Source of the DNA: an uncultured Sutterella sp.
GTDB taxonomy: Bacteria > Pseudomonadota > Gammaproteobacteria > Burkholderiales > Burkholderiaceae_F
DNA: 64,000 bases
Direction of reading: 5' to 3'
NCBI GenBank assembly: GCA_949287305.1
Contig: CASEFX010000019.1
Location: forward strand, 1 to 64,000
The notes under the pieces were generated by a model. That model ran no database searches and was not told where the DNA came from. It saw nothing but the letters and a program-made list of their open reading frames with translations. Made by a program: the position numbers and the translations under genes. Below are positions 23,534 through 32,727 of the stretch, one piece after another. The first letter of the stretch is position 1. Every line of letters starts with the position of its first letter.

Positions 23534-24268
23534 ATGACCGATACAGCCTCCACGCGCACCGTTCTCGTAACGGGAAGCTCCCGCGGGATCGGGCGCGCCG
23601 TCGCGCTCTCCCTTGCCGATGCGGGCTACGACGTCGTCGTGCACTGCCGCGCCTCCCGTGAGCAGGCGGAAGATGTCTGCCGCGAAATCGAAGCCGAGGG
23701 CCGCAAAGCCCGTCTTCTCACCTTCGACGTGACCGACCGCCGGGCGGCGCGCGAAGCGCTCGAAGCCGACTGTGAAGCGCACGGCGCCTACTGGGGCGTG
23801 GTGTTGAACGCCGGCATCCACCGCGACGCCCCGCTCGTGGGCCTTGAAGAGGACGACTGGGATTCGGTTCTCAAAACCGACCTCGACGCCTTCTACAACG
23901 TCTTGAAACCCGTTCTTCTTCCCATGTGCCGCAAACGCCGCGGCCGCGTCGTCGTCATGAGCAGCGTGAGCGGCCTCTACGGCACGCGCGGTCAGACGAA
24001 CTACTCGGCCGCGAAGGCGGGCTTGATCGGCGCCGCCAAGGCGCTCGCCATGGAGCTCGCAAGCCGCGGGATCACCGTGAACGCCGTCGCGCCCGGTCTC
24101 ATCGAAACGAGCATGGTCTCGGACGAGGAGCGCGACCGCATTCTCCCCTTCATTCCGATGCGCCGCGCGGGCCGTCCCGAAGAAGTGGCGGCCGTCGTGC
24201 GCTTCCTTCTCTCGGACGACGCCTCCTACGTCACACGAAGCGTCATCCCCGTCTCCGGAGGTCTCTGA
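23534..24268 (+). CDS. 3-oxoacyl-ACP reductase (FabG-type SDR)
   Basis: 244 residues. The Rossmann motif VTGSSRGIGRAVA is at about 11-23, NAG at about 93, and the catalytic Ser (VVMSSVSGLYG), Tyr and Lys (NYSAAKAG) follow in normal order. It reduces 3-ketoacyl-ACP to 3-hydroxyacyl-ACP with NADPH. I chose ATG 23534, which gives the usual FabG length; ATG 23525 in frame is an alternative. Its TGA overlaps the ketosynthase ATG (TGATG). This pairing with a ketosynthase, away from a full fab cluster, resembles aryl-polyene-type loci rather than primary fatty acid synthesis; that is inference. Confidence 0.9.
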   Translation: MTDTASTRTVLVTGSSRGIGRAVALSLADAGYDVVVHCRASREQAEDVCREIEAEGRKARLLTFDVTDRRAAREALEADCEAHGAYWGVVLNAGIHRDAPLVGLEEDDWDSVLKTDLDAFYNVLKPVLLPMCRKRRGRVVVMSSVSGLYGTRGQTNYSAAKAGLIGAAKALAMELASRGITVNAVAPGLIETSMVSDEERDRILPFIPMRRAGRPEEVAAVVRFLLSDDASYVTRSVIPVSGGL

Positions 24269-25503
24269 TGGAACGCGTCGTCATCACCGGCATGGGCTTT
24301 CTCTCGCCCCTGGGCAACGACTGGCCGACCGTGCGCGAAGCCCTTTATGAAAACCGCAGCGCCGTGCGCCACATGACGGACTGGGACGAGACGGACCTCA
24401 ACACCCGCGTCGCCGCTCCGGTCGCGCCCTACTCTCTCGATCCGGAACTCTTTTCGCGAAAGCGCACCCGCGCCATGGGACGCGTCGCCCTCATGGCCGT
24501 GAAGGCGAGCTACGACGCGCTCGCTGACGCGGGCCTTCTCGGCGCCCCCGTCCTCACGTCGGGCGACTGCGGCGTCGCCTACGGCTCGTCGGCGGGCCAG
24601 CCAGCGGCCGTGGCGGAACTCGCCAACCTCATTCTCACGAAGACCTGCCGAGGCATCACGGCGACCACGTACGTGCGCATGATGAGCCACACGGCGGCCG
24701 TCAACATCGGGATCTACTTCGGCCTCAAGGGCCGCATCATCCCGACGAGCTCCGCCTGCACTTCGGGCTCGCAGGGGATCGGCATGGCCTATGAGGCGAT
24801 TCGTTACGGAAAGCAGAAGGTGATGATCGCCGGGGGTTCCGAAGAGCTCGACGCCACGGACGCCGCGATCTTCGACACGCTCTTTGCAACGTCCTGCCGC
24901 TACAACGACACGCCCGAGCAGACGCCTCGCCCCTTCGACAAGGACCGCGACGGCCTCGTCGTGGGCGAAGGCGCGGGGACGCTCGTTCTGGAAAGTCTCT
25001 CGCACGCCAAGGCCCGCGGCGCCAGGATCTACGCCGAAGTGATCGGCTTCGGGGAAAATTCCGACGGCGTGCACATCACGACGCCGCAGAGCGAACAGAT
25101 GGGCCGCGCAATGGAGCTTGCGCTCGAGGACGCGGGGATCCGTCCCGAAGACGTCGACTGCGTCAACGGTCACGGCACCGCCACCGACCGCGGCGACGTC
25201 GCGGAATCCCACGCCACGGCGCGGGTCTTCGGCGACCGCGTCCCCTACACCACCTACAAGGGCCACATGGGACACACGCTCGGCGCCTGCGGGGCGCTCG
25301 AGGCGATCTTTGCGCTTCGTTCCATGGAGGAGGGCTTCGTCTCGCCCATCCTCAATCTGAAGGACCCTGATCCGGCCTGCGCAAATTTGCAATACGTGCG
25401 TGATGCCGTCCGCTCTTTGGAGCAAAATGTCATTATGAGCAACAATTTCGCCTTCGGCGGCATCAACACGAGCCTCGTGTTCCGCCGCTGGCTCGGAGAG
25501 TGA
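24268..25503 (+). CDS. Beta-ketoacyl-ACP synthase (FabF/KAS II-like, aryl-polyene type)
   Basis: 411 residues, full thiolase-fold length. The active-site Cys lies in IPTSSACTSGSQGIG, and the two catalytic His in NGHGTATDRGD and KGHMGHTLGACGA. It condenses malonyl-ACP with an acyl-ACP. The SSACTSGSQGIGxAYEAIRYG stretch, cited in part, is more like ketosynthases of aryl polyene clusters than housekeeping FabF (usually DTACSSS/TSACAT). Translationally coupled to fabG upstream and overlapping the DUF4261 gene downstream. No dehydratase or ACP gene is present in the window. Confidence 0.9.
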   Translation: MERVVITGMGFLSPLGNDWPTVREALYENRSAVRHMTDWDETDLNTRVAAPVAPYSLDPELFSRKRTRAMGRVALMAVKASYDALADAGLLGAPVLTSGDCGVAYGSSAGQPAAVAELANLILTKTCRGITATTYVRMMSHTAAVNIGIYFGLKGRIIPTSSACTSGSQGIGMAYEAIRYGKQKVMIAGGSEELDATDAAIFDTLFATSCRYNDTPEQTPRPFDKDRDGLVVGEGAGTLVLESLSHAKARGARIYAEVIGFGENSDGVHITTPQSEQMGRAMELALEDAGIRPEDVDCVNGHGTATDRGDVAESHATARVFGDRVPYTTYKGHMGHTLGACGALEAIFALRSMEEGFVSPILNLKDPDPACANLQYVRDAVRSLEQNVIMSNNFAFGGINTSLVFRRWLGE

Positions 25504-25505
25504 CT

Positions 25506-26270
25506 GTGACTTCGCATGCTTTCTTCCTGAAACCCCAGGTGTCCGTGATTCCGCTGGCCGGGGAAGTGCTCTACGAAACCGAGCATTCGGACCTCAACGC
25601 CTTCGCGAAGGACTTCACCGCCGACTGGGGCCTCCCGGTTCTTCTCAACATCCTGGACGAATCGACCGTCTTCGAATCCGAAGGATCGCTCGTCATGATG
25701 GAATCCGGAGCGAACCCCGCCGACCGCGAGGACGTCGCCTGGGCGGCCGAAACCGCTCAGGGCTGGGACGCCGTCTCGGCGTTGCAGTGTGCCAAGAGCA
25801 CGATCCGCATCATCATCGTCCCGAAGACCGCCACGCAGAAGGCGGCCGCGTCGACCCTCGTGAAGGTGCTCTCCACGCTCACGCTTCGTCCGGGTACGCT
25901 CGCCGTCGCGGGCGCGCACACGCTCATCGAACCGACGAAATACCGCAACGCCTCCGCCGTGCTCGGCAAGGGCGAACTGCCGCTCGCAAACCTCGTCTAT
26001 CTCGGCCTCTATGAGAACGACGGGGAAACGGGCGCCTACACCGCGGGGCTCGATCAGTTCGGGCACCCCGAAATCGAAATCGTCGGCTCCGCCCGCGGTC
26101 CCGAAGCCGTCTACCAGTTCCTGGAAAACCTCGTGCAGTACGTGATCGACACGGGCTCGAAGCTTCGCGACGGCGATGAACTGCAGATTTCGCCCACGGA
26201 ATCGGTCGGGATCAAGTTCTCCAAGGGCGTCGCCCTTCCGAGCGTGAAGACCGTCAAGGTTTCCTACTGA
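25506..26270 (+). CDS. DUF4261-domain protein
   Basis: 254 residues, cytoplasmic, no membrane segments. The C-terminal third matches the DUF4261 pattern: YTAGLDQFGHPEIEIVGSAR, VQYVIDTGSKLRDGDELQIS and the final VKTVKVSY. Function of the domain is unknown. I chose GTG 25506 because GGAG ends 7 bases upstream; GTG 25500, overlapping the ketosynthase stop, is also in frame but too close to that site. It is the third gene of the fabG-ketosynthase transcript. Some weak association between such genes and envelope or secretion loci exists, but nothing here proves a role. Confidence 0.75.
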   Translation: MTSHAFFLKPQVSVIPLAGEVLYETEHSDLNAFAKDFTADWGLPVLLNILDESTVFESEGSLVMMESGANPADREDVAWAAETAQGWDAVSALQCAKSTIRIIIVPKTATQKAAASTLVKVLSTLTLRPGTLAVAGAHTLIEPTKYRNASAVLGKGELPLANLVYLGLYENDGETGAYTAGLDQFGHPEIEIVGSARGPEAVYQFLENLVQYVIDTGSKLRDGDELQISPTESVGIKFSKGVALPSVKTVKVSY

Positions 26271-26292
26271 CCGCACCCCCGGGGATCGGTGC

Positions 26293-28428
26293 ATGCGGTT
26301 TCGCACGCTTCTCGCCGCTTCCCTCCTGGCCGTAAGCCTCGTACCGCTTGCGGCCTTTACCGTTCTGCAGTGGCGGGAAGCGCAAAACGAAATCGCGCGT
26401 TCCGACGAAATGCAGTCGCGGTGGGCGGAGCGCGCAGCGCTCGAGACGCAGACGGCTCTCGACGACGCGAAGCGCTTCGTTCTTCTCACGGCGGAAATGG
26501 GCGCCGTCGCCATGGACGGAAATACGACCGCCCGCGCGTCGCGCACGCTGCAACTCTCGCTCGAGCAGATTGCCGCCACCTACGGACTTTTCGAGAATCT
26601 CCACATCGACGACAAAGAAGCGAAAAGTCTTCTTTTCGCGCCGAAGGAGAGCGTGCGGGGGTCCAATCTCAACGTCGATCACTCACAACGCTGGCACAGC
26701 CGCGCGGCGTCCGCTCCGGCAGGCACCGTCCTCGTTTCCGACGTCTTTCGAGCCGAAGGCGCCACGGAGCGGCCCATCATCAACCTCGCCACGGCGATCC
26801 GCAACGCGCGGGGCGAGGTGATCGGAGTCGCAGCCGCGGCCCTGCAACTCGAAGCTCTCGGCCGCGCCGTCGAACAAAAACTCCCAGAAGGCGACTACCG
26901 GCTTCGCATTTTCGACAAAACCGGGCGAACTCTCTACCCGAACGCTCTCGCCCCGGTGCGGGAAGATCTTGCCGATCTTCTCGCCCGCCCCGACGCCGAC
27001 AAAAACGTCGTGCACAAACTGCAGTCCGAAGGCGAAAGGCACTACCTCGCCCAAAGCCGTACGGCGGACGGTTGGCACATCGTGCTCGTGCGCGACGGTG
27101 CAAACCGCACGCACCTGGCGACGCGCACTCTGCAGCAGGCGGGCGCCGCACTCTTTCTGCTCGTCGCGCTGACTCTCGCCTTCGTCTGGGCCGTCTCGGG
27201 TACGCTCGCGCGCGGCGTCACAAAGCTCATCCGACACATTGAAAGCGGTCGAACCGAACCCGCTCCCGAAGACCGCGTGAACGTTCCGGAGGAATTTCGT
27301 CTCGTTCAGCGCCGTTGGGGCCGCGTTCTCCAAGGTCTGCGCGAAAAACGCCGTGAACTCGAAACACTCAACGCCGAACTTGAAAACGAAGTGCAGCGAC
27401 GCACCGAAGCCTTCCGCTCGCAGCACGCGACGCTCTCGGCCCTCTTTCGCGACATGCGCGAAGGCGTTCTTCTCTTTCGCGAAGACGGGACGCTTCTTCT
27501 CGCCAATCCGGAAGCGGAGCGTCTGCTGCCGGGTCCCGAAGCCACCCGCGCCGAGCGATTCGAATCGGTGTTGCGCCGCGTAATGCCCGATGCGCCGGAC
27601 GCCAAGCCCGAACTTGCCTGGACCGAAAACGGCCGCTCGCTCGAAGCCAAGGCCTTCCCGATCGAAGGGGCGCCGGGCGAGCCCGCCCGCGGCGTGCTCC
27701 TTCGCGACCGAACGGAAGCCGCGCAGGCCGAAGCTCTCAAAGAGAGTCTTCTGAGCGTCGTCGCGCACGAACTCAAAACGCCCGTGCAGTCGATTCGGCT
27801 GCAAACCGAGAGCCTTCTCTCCGACGACGGCGCCTGGTCGCCCGACTTCCGCGAGGAGCTTCTCACGAACCTCGACGAAGCGGCGAGACATCTGCAGTCC
27901 CTCATCAACGACTGGCTCGATGTAGCGCGCATCGACGGCGGTCTTTTCCGCATAGAAAAGCGCGTGCTCTCGCTCTCGAGCGTTCTGCGAAAGGCGGCGC
28001 GCCTGGCGAAGTCCCGGTACGACTTCAGTCTTCGCACCGAAGTCGACGAGGACGCCGCCTGTCTTCCCGGCGATCCCGAACGACTCGTGCAGCTTTTCAG
28101 CAATCTCTTTACGAATTCCGCACGGTACGCGCGTCCCGACGCAGCGCCCGAGATTCTCGTGCGCGCCGCGCGGGTGGGCGACGAGGTGCATATCCACGTT
28201 CTCGACAACGGCGTGGGCATCCGTCCGGAAGACCGCGAACGCATCTTCGACCGCTTCTATCAGGTCGAACGGGGCAACCGACGCCGTTCGGGCGGCACGG
28301 GGCTCGGCCTCGTAATCTGTCGCGCCATTTGCGAAGCCCACGGCGGCTCCACCACAGCGCTCGGGCGCACAGACAGCCCGGGAGCCGACCTTTTCGTGCG
28401 TCTTCCCCTCTTTTCCGACGAGATTTGA
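26293..28428 (+). CDS. Cache-domain sensor histidine kinase, module 2
   Basis: 711 residues. TM1 at 4-24, a periplasmic dCache-like sensor at about 30-280 (DVFRAEGATERPIINLATAI, YRLRIFDKTGRTLYP), TM2 at 284-303, HAMP, then a coiled coil (340-375), a PAS-like domain (380-470), HisKA with H492 in VVAHELKTPVQS and an HATPase domain (NLFTNSARYA, DNGVGIRP, GGTGLGLVICRAI). It phosphorylates the OmpR-type regulator encoded 2 bp downstream. Periplasmic Cache domains usually bind small organic acids or amino acids, which fits control of the adjacent reductase. It differs from the PhnD-type sensors of modules 1 and 3. Confidence 0.92.
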   Translation: MRFRTLLAASLLAVSLVPLAAFTVLQWREAQNEIARSDEMQSRWAERAALETQTALDDAKRFVLLTAEMGAVAMDGNTTARASRTLQLSLEQIAATYGLFENLHIDDKEAKSLLFAPKESVRGSNLNVDHSQRWHSRAASAPAGTVLVSDVFRAEGATERPIINLATAIRNARGEVIGVAAAALQLEALGRAVEQKLPEGDYRLRIFDKTGRTLYPNALAPVREDLADLLARPDADKNVVHKLQSEGERHYLAQSRTADGWHIVLVRDGANRTHLATRTLQQAGAALFLLVALTLAFVWAVSGTLARGVTKLIRHIESGRTEPAPEDRVNVPEEFRLVQRRWGRVLQGLREKRRELETLNAELENEVQRRTEAFRSQHATLSALFRDMREGVLLFREDGTLLLANPEAERLLPGPEATRAERFESVLRRVMPDAPDAKPELAWTENGRSLEAKAFPIEGAPGEPARGVLLRDRTEAAQAEALKESLLSVVAHELKTPVQSIRLQTESLLSDDGAWSPDFREELLTNLDEAARHLQSLINDWLDVARIDGGLFRIEKRVLSLSSVLRKAARLAKSRYDFSLRTEVDEDAACLPGDPERLVQLFSNLFTNSARYARPDAAPEILVRAARVGDEVHIHVLDNGVGIRPEDRERIFDRFYQVERGNRRRSGGTGLGLVICRAICEAHGGSTTALGRTDSPGADLFVRLPLFSDEI

Positions 28429-28430
28429 CC

Positions 28431-29141
28431 ATGTTCCGCGAACGCCCCCTCATCCTCATCGCCGACGACGAAAGCAAGATCCGCCGCGTCGTCGCCGCAA
28501 ATCTCGAGCGAAGCGGCTTTGACGTCTGCTCCGCCGACGACGGACAGCGGGCGCTCGAAATTTTCGAGCGTGCGGATCCGAAGCCCGACCTGCTCGTCCT
28601 TGACGTGATGATGCCCGAAAAGGACGGTTTCGAAGTTCTCGAAGCCGTCCGGAAGGCAAGCGGCGTGCCGGTCATTCTCCTCACCGCCAAGGGCGAGGTC
28701 GTCGACAAGATGCGCGGCTTCTCGCTCGGCGCCGACGACTATCTCACGAAGCCCTTTTCGCTTGAGGAACTGCAGGCCCGGATTCTTGCCGTGCTGCGCC
28801 GCACCGCGGGACGCAGGGACGTCGAGTCCGTTCGGCTCACGAACGGCCCGCTCGTCATGGAGCCTGCCAAGAGGATTTGCCGCTTCGGCGAAGAGGACGT
28901 GAAGCTCACCGACACCGAATACCGTCTCCTGCAGCGGCTCATGGAAAAACCCGGACATCTCCGCACGCACGAGGAACTTCTTCGCGCCGTCTGGGGACCC
29001 GAAGCGCTCGACGACCTGCCGCTTTTGCGCGTGACCCTCACGCGCATCCGCAAGAAACTGCAGGCGGCCGGCGCCGTCGGCCCCGTCATCGCGAGCTATT
29101 CGGGCGTGGGATACCTGCTCGACGATTACAGCGACCTCTGA
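28431..29141 (+). CDS. OmpR-family response regulator, module 2
   Basis: 236 residues. The receiver has D12-D13, phospho-acceptor D58 in LLVLDVMMPEKDG and K107 in LTKPFS. The winged-helix C-terminal domain spans about 135-235 (LTDTEYRLLQRLMEKPG, LRVTLTRIRKKL, GVGYLL). It starts 2 bp after the kinase stop, so expression is coupled. Direct repeats GTAAC...GTAAT spaced 11 bp just after the gene, upstream of the flavoprotein, have the geometry of OmpR-family sites. Confidence 0.95.
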   Translation: MFRERPLILIADDESKIRRVVAANLERSGFDVCSADDGQRALEIFERADPKPDLLVLDVMMPEKDGFEVLEAVRKASGVPVILLTAKGEVVDKMRGFSLGADDYLTKPFSLEELQARILAVLRRTAGRRDVESVRLTNGPLVMEPAKRICRFGEEDVKLTDTEYRLLQRLMEKPGHLRTHEELLRAVWGPEALDDLPLLRVTLTRIRKKLQAAGAVGPVIASYSGVGYLLDDYSDL

Positions 29142-29143
29142 TC

Positions 29144-29160
29144 TGTAACGCTTTCGTAAT
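29144..29160 (+). promoter_or_regulatory. OmpR-type direct repeat upstream of the module 2 flavoprotein
   Basis: TGTAACgcttt and CGTAATctttt repeat with an 11-bp period immediately downstream of the regulator stop and about 105 bp before the flavoprotein start. The period matches tandem binding of OmpR-family regulators. Confidence 0.5.
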
Positions 29161-29264
29161 CTTTTGCTCTTTACCGAAACGGCCGCGCAATCTTTCTTCG
29201 TCAGAATGTCGTCATCGGATTTCCGTCCGCATGGACGACCCCTCATTGTGCAAGGAGACAAAAG

Positions 29265-30761
29265 ATGACGACCTCCCGACGCCGCTTCCTCGCGGCCGCG
29301 GCCGCGCTTCCCGCCGCGCCCTCCGTTTTCGCCCGCACCGCGGCGACCGACTGGGACGAAACCTTCGACGTCGTGGTCGTGGGTTCCGGCGTTGCCGGAA
29401 CCGTCGCGGCCATCGCCGCCGCCGAAAAGGGCGCCAAGGTGCTCATGATCGAAAAGCTCAATCGTACGGGCGGCACCTCGCGCTTTTCGGGCCTCAACTT
29501 CGCCTGCGTGGGCTCGCCCGAACAGAAAAAGCGCGGCGTCAAGGACAGCCCCGAAGCGCTCGCGCGCGACATGTTCCGCGTCTCGGGCGGCGTAGGTAAT
29601 TATGAACTCGCCCTCGTCATGGCGAAGAACACCGCCCGCGTCGAAAAGTTCTTCACCGACCGCGGCGTCCGTTGGGACGGTCGTCTTCTGAAGCTCGGCG
29701 GCCACAGCGCCGAACGCTGCCTCATCCCCGAAGGCGACGGCGCGGGCCTTCTCGCCGCCCTCACGAAGTACATGGCTGGCCTCAAGAACCTCACGGTTCG
29801 TACTTCCTGCAAGGCCGACGAAGTGCTCTTCGACAAGGACCGCGCTGCGGGCCTTCTCGTTCGCGAAAACTACGCCTTCAGCGAAGATCCCCGCGACGAC
29901 GAAACGAACCGCACGGGCACGCCCCGCCGCATCCGCGCTCTTCGCGCCGTCATTTTTGCGACGGGCGGCTATGCCCGCGACCGCGCCTTCCGCGCCGTGG
30001 AAGTGCCCTTCCTCGACGGCGTCTCCACGACGACGAGCCCGGGAGCGACGGCGGGTGCTCTGAAGACGCTCGTGCGCGCCGGCGCCCGCGCCATGCACCT
30101 CTCGCTCTACCGCTTCGCCTATCCCCTGCCGACCGAAGACATGGTCTGGGGCGTGCTCATTGATCCGGCTACCGGCACGCGCTTCATGAGCGAAGGGGCG
30201 AGCCGCAATGAACTCGCCGTCGGAACGCTGCAGCGCCGCCTCACGAACGGCGACAAGAAGCCCTTCATGATTTATGACGAAAAGGCGCTCGGCAAGTTCC
30301 ACAATCTCAACCGCGTCGGTCGTTCTCTGAACGGCCTCAACGGTCTGGACGGCACGATGTTCCGCTTCGACACGATCGAAGCCCTCGCCGCTCACTACAG
30401 CGCTGATGCGGCCGCCGTCAAGAAGACGCTCGAATCCTACAACCGCGACATCGCCGCGGGCCGCGACGAAGCGTTCGGCAAGCCCTTGGAACGCACCGAA
30501 CGCAAGGTCGAGCCGATCGACATGAAGGGGCCCTTCTACGGCATCGTCATCAGTCCTCGCCTCAACTACACTCCGGGCGGCATCCGTACGAACGAAAAGG
30601 CGCAGGCGCTCGACTGGAACGGCAACCCCATCCCGGGTCTCTACGTAGCGGGCGAAGCCGCGGGCGGTCTGCACGGACAGGAACGCATGACGGCCTGCTC
30701 CATGCCCGACTGCTCGGTCTTCGGCCTCATCGCCGGGGAAAACGCCGCCGAACATGCCTGA
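29265..30761 (+). CDS. Tat-exported FAD flavoprotein reductase, module 2
   Basis: 498 residues. The leader TTSRRRFLAAAAALPAAPSVFA is a Tat signal (SRRRFL). The FAD fold begins FDVVVVGSGVAGTVAAIAA and closes with GLYVAGEAAGGLHGQERMTAC. The catalytic half includes YNRDIAAGRDEAFGKPLE, common to fumarate/urocanate-reductase-like proteins. It lacks heme or FMN domains; the tetraheme cytochrome encoded just downstream is its probable donor. AAGGAG precedes ATG 29265. The closing motif differs from modules 1 and 3 (GQERMTACSMPDCSVFG), suggesting a different substrate group. It lies downstream of the kinase/regulator pair that probably controls it. Confidence 0.9.
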   Translation: MTTSRRRFLAAAAALPAAPSVFARTAATDWDETFDVVVVGSGVAGTVAAIAAAEKGAKVLMIEKLNRTGGTSRFSGLNFACVGSPEQKKRGVKDSPEALARDMFRVSGGVGNYELALVMAKNTARVEKFFTDRGVRWDGRLLKLGGHSAERCLIPEGDGAGLLAALTKYMAGLKNLTVRTSCKADEVLFDKDRAAGLLVRENYAFSEDPRDDETNRTGTPRRIRALRAVIFATGGYARDRAFRAVEVPFLDGVSTTTSPGATAGALKTLVRAGARAMHLSLYRFAYPLPTEDMVWGVLIDPATGTRFMSEGASRNELAVGTLQRRLTNGDKKPFMIYDEKALGKFHNLNRVGRSLNGLNGLDGTMFRFDTIEALAAHYSADAAAVKKTLESYNRDIAAGRDEAFGKPLERTERKVEPIDMKGPFYGIVISPRLNYTPGGIRTNEKAQALDWNGNPIPGLYVAGEAAGGLHGQERMTACSMPDCSVFGLIAGENAAEHA

Positions 30762-30789
30762 TCAACGACGAAACAGTAAGGAATACGCC

Positions 30790-31179
30790 ATGCGTACGCT
30801 CATTTGCACCGCGCTTCTCGCGCTCGCCTTCGGCTCCGCGCAAGCCGCCGACCAGATGTCCAAGCACGCCGAACGGGGCGTGGCCTGCACCACCTGCCAC
30901 AAGGGCGACTTCAAGGCGCCTTCAGTCGACGTCTGCACGGGCTGCCACAGCCGCGACGCCCTCGCGAAGGCCACCGAATCGATGAACTTTGAAGCGGTTC
31001 TCAAGAACCCGAAGACGGGCAAGGAAACGCGTCATACCGCGCTCATCAACGTTCACGACAGCTACCACTTCGGCCGCACGGAAAACTGCTTTGACTGCCA
31101 CCGCGAGCACAAGCCGTCGACCAACCAGTGCGCCACCTGCCACGACATTGAAGCGTGGAAGATGCCGACTCCCAAGTGA
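30790..31179 (+). CDS. Small periplasmic tetraheme cytochrome c, module 2
   Basis: 129 residues. Sec signal MRTLICTALLALAFGSAQAA, then four heme sites CTTCH, CTGCH, CFDCH and CATCH with extra His. It is related in layout to the module 1 cytochrome but with a longer insert between hemes 2 and 3 (FEAVLKNPKTGKETRHTAL). ATG 30790 has AAGGAA 7 bases upstream; the longer frame from 30754 lacks a signal peptide start. It lies 28 bp after the flavoprotein gene and ends the operon. Confidence 0.93.
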   Translation: MRTLICTALLALAFGSAQAADQMSKHAERGVACTTCHKGDFKAPSVDVCTGCHSRDALAKATESMNFEAVLKNPKTGKETRHTALINVHDSYHFGRTENCFDCHREHKPSTNQCATCHDIEAWKMPTPK

Positions 31180-31204
31180 GATCGACCCTAACGGTCTTTT
31201 CTCC

Positions 31205-31244
31205 ACGGGCGTGCCGCAATCCTTCGGGCGGCGCGCCCGTTTTT
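31205..31244 (+). terminator. Terminator of the module 2 operon
   Basis: ACGGGCGTGCCGC (31205-31217) pairs with GCGGCGCGCCCGT (31228-31240), one wobble, followed by TTTTT. Confidence 0.88.
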
Positions 31245-31251
31245 CATTTTT

Positions 31252-31300
31252 GTTCAGCACATTGAACGAAAACCCCTCGATTTTGTTCAGCGAACTGAAT
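31252..31300. repeat. Two GTTCAG-N4-CTGAAC palindromes, downstream block
   Basis: GTTCAGcacaTTGAAC (31252-31267) and GTTCAGcgaaCTGAAT (31285-31300), 33 bp apart start to start and each flanked by T-runs before and A-runs after. They lie just past the stop of the ATPase gene. The same unit recurs three times upstream of that gene with the same 33-bp period. Confidence 0.85.
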
Positions 31301-31346
31301 AAAACACGCCTTTCGTATTTTTTTTGCAGTAGTTATCGGAAGGATC

Positions 31347-32627
31347 TCAGTTCTCTATCTGCAAAAGCCACTTCCAAGCAGGAACCACTTCTACCAGTCC
31401 CGACGGGGTTTCAAGAGTGGCTTCCTCTTCGAGCGTAATCACCAGTCTTTTTCTCACGGGCAGAACTTTCTCCAACTTTTCTAACGCGCCTACTTCTCGT
31501 CTCATCGTCTCCGGGGCCTTTAAGAGATCAACACAGACTTGGATCGCTGTTTCTTCTTCGGGAAGATAAAAATCCACCTCAATCTTGTCTTTGAAATAGA
31601 AGACAGTATCCTGCAATCCGTGTCGACGCAAAAGCTCCACACCAACCAAATTCTCGAGAAGATCAGCCTTGGCATCGTGCTGAAGAAGAGAAATCAAACC
31701 GTTGTCCACAAAGTAGTACTTCTTGTGACTTTCTCTTTCTTGGAGTTTTCCGTATATGTTCTCGATCGGGAGTAGCAGACATGCGTCACATGCATATGTC
31801 ACGTAATTGATTACCGTTGCTTTAGAAATACTCGTTCCTGCGGTGCCGACGATACTTGCGATACGTGAGAAAGAGAGCGGTTGTCCAACACTCTCAGCAA
31901 TCTTCTTCAACATCACTCTCAACGGAAAAATATTATTAATTCCGTTCCTAACCGCAATATCTCCCAAATAAATTTTTTGGAAAAGGTTGTTCAAGTACTC
32001 TCGCGTCTCCGCGAGATGTATGCACTCAGGGAAACCACCTTTTTCGAAAAAGCGATTAAAGACACGACGAATCTCCGCCTGTCCGGAAGTAGAGGAAAGT
32101 GCCGCCGAGTCGAAAACTACTCCCGATGAACTCAAAGCCTCACGAAAACTAAGCGGGAAAACGTTGACGGACATGAATCGTCCACCTAGCGCAGCGGCAA
32201 CATCCACACTCAACATTTTGGCATTCGAGCCCGTGATGAAAACTTCGGCCTCTGCGTCGGCCATTCTGCGCGCAAATCTCTCCCAGTCTTTAATGATCTG
32301 AATTTCATCCAAAAAAAGAGTAGGAAGTGAGGAGCTACCACTCAACTCCGCGTGCGCCAACAAAATATTATTGAAATCTGAGGCCTCAAACCCCATAAGA
32401 CGCTCATCCTCAAAGTTGAGGTAGAGCATATCGTTCCACGTTCTTCCTTCCTTCAACAGATGCTGAATTTGTGCATACAACAAATACGATTTACCTGAAC
32501 GACGGACACCAACAAGCACGCACCGCGGGATAGCCGGGAGCGATATTTCCCGAGGAAAGATGCGTTTACCTTCCACAAGTTGGCGGTTGTCGGCAAGAAC
32601 ATTGCGAAGAGTTTCCATGCTGATCAT
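31347..32627 (-). CDS. AAA-family ATPase with a C-terminal DUF4143-type domain
   Basis: 426 residues. Walker A is GVRRSGKS (40-47), Walker B LFLDEIQ (104-110), with the sensor stretch VFITGSNAKMLS. The C-terminal half carries the DUF4143 pattern: YFVDNGLISLL, ENLVGVELLRRHG and KIEVDFYLPEE...AIQVCVDL, a nuclease-like fold remnant. The role of this family is unknown; links to mobile or defence-like functions have been suggested. ATG 32627 has GAGG 5 bases upstream. The gene is clearly AT-richer than its neighbours and uses codons they avoid (ATA, TTA, AAT), a sign of recent transfer. Palindromic 33-bp-period repeats flank it on both sides. Confidence 0.88.
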   Translation of the reverse strand: MISMETLRNVLADNRQLVEGKRIFPREISLPAIPRCVLVGVRRSGKSYLLYAQIQHLLKEGRTWNDMLYLNFEDERLMGFEASDFNNILLAHAELSGSSSLPTLFLDEIQIIKDWERFARRMADAEAEVFITGSNAKMLSVDVAAALGGRFMSVNVFPLSFREALSSSGVVFDSAALSSTSGQAEIRRVFNRFFEKGGFPECIHLAETREYLNNLFQKIYLGDIAVRNGINNIFPLRVMLKKIAESVGQPLSFSRIASIVGTAGTSISKATVINYVTYACDACLLLPIENIYGKLQERESHKKYYFVDNGLISLLQHDAKADLLENLVGVELLRRHGLQDTVFYFKDKIEVDFYLPEEETAIQVCVDLLKAPETMRREVGALEKLEKVLPVRKRLVITLEEEATLETPSGLVEVVPAWKWLLQIEN

Positions 32628-32727
32628 CTTGACCTCGACGCGTATGAAGGGAGACGTGTGTCGTCTCACAGTCTTTTATGAAATCAACTAGACAGTGACG
32701 ACTGAAAAGGGCCATCAAACCACTTTC

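Noticed and set aside
25500..25502. GTG 25500 as the start of the DUF4261 gene
   Set aside because: It lies two bases from the GGAG site. GTG 25506 has normal spacing.
28260..30755. 831-codon minus-strand open frame across module 2
   Set aside because: It spans two real genes in the other strand and has the composition of a shadow frame.
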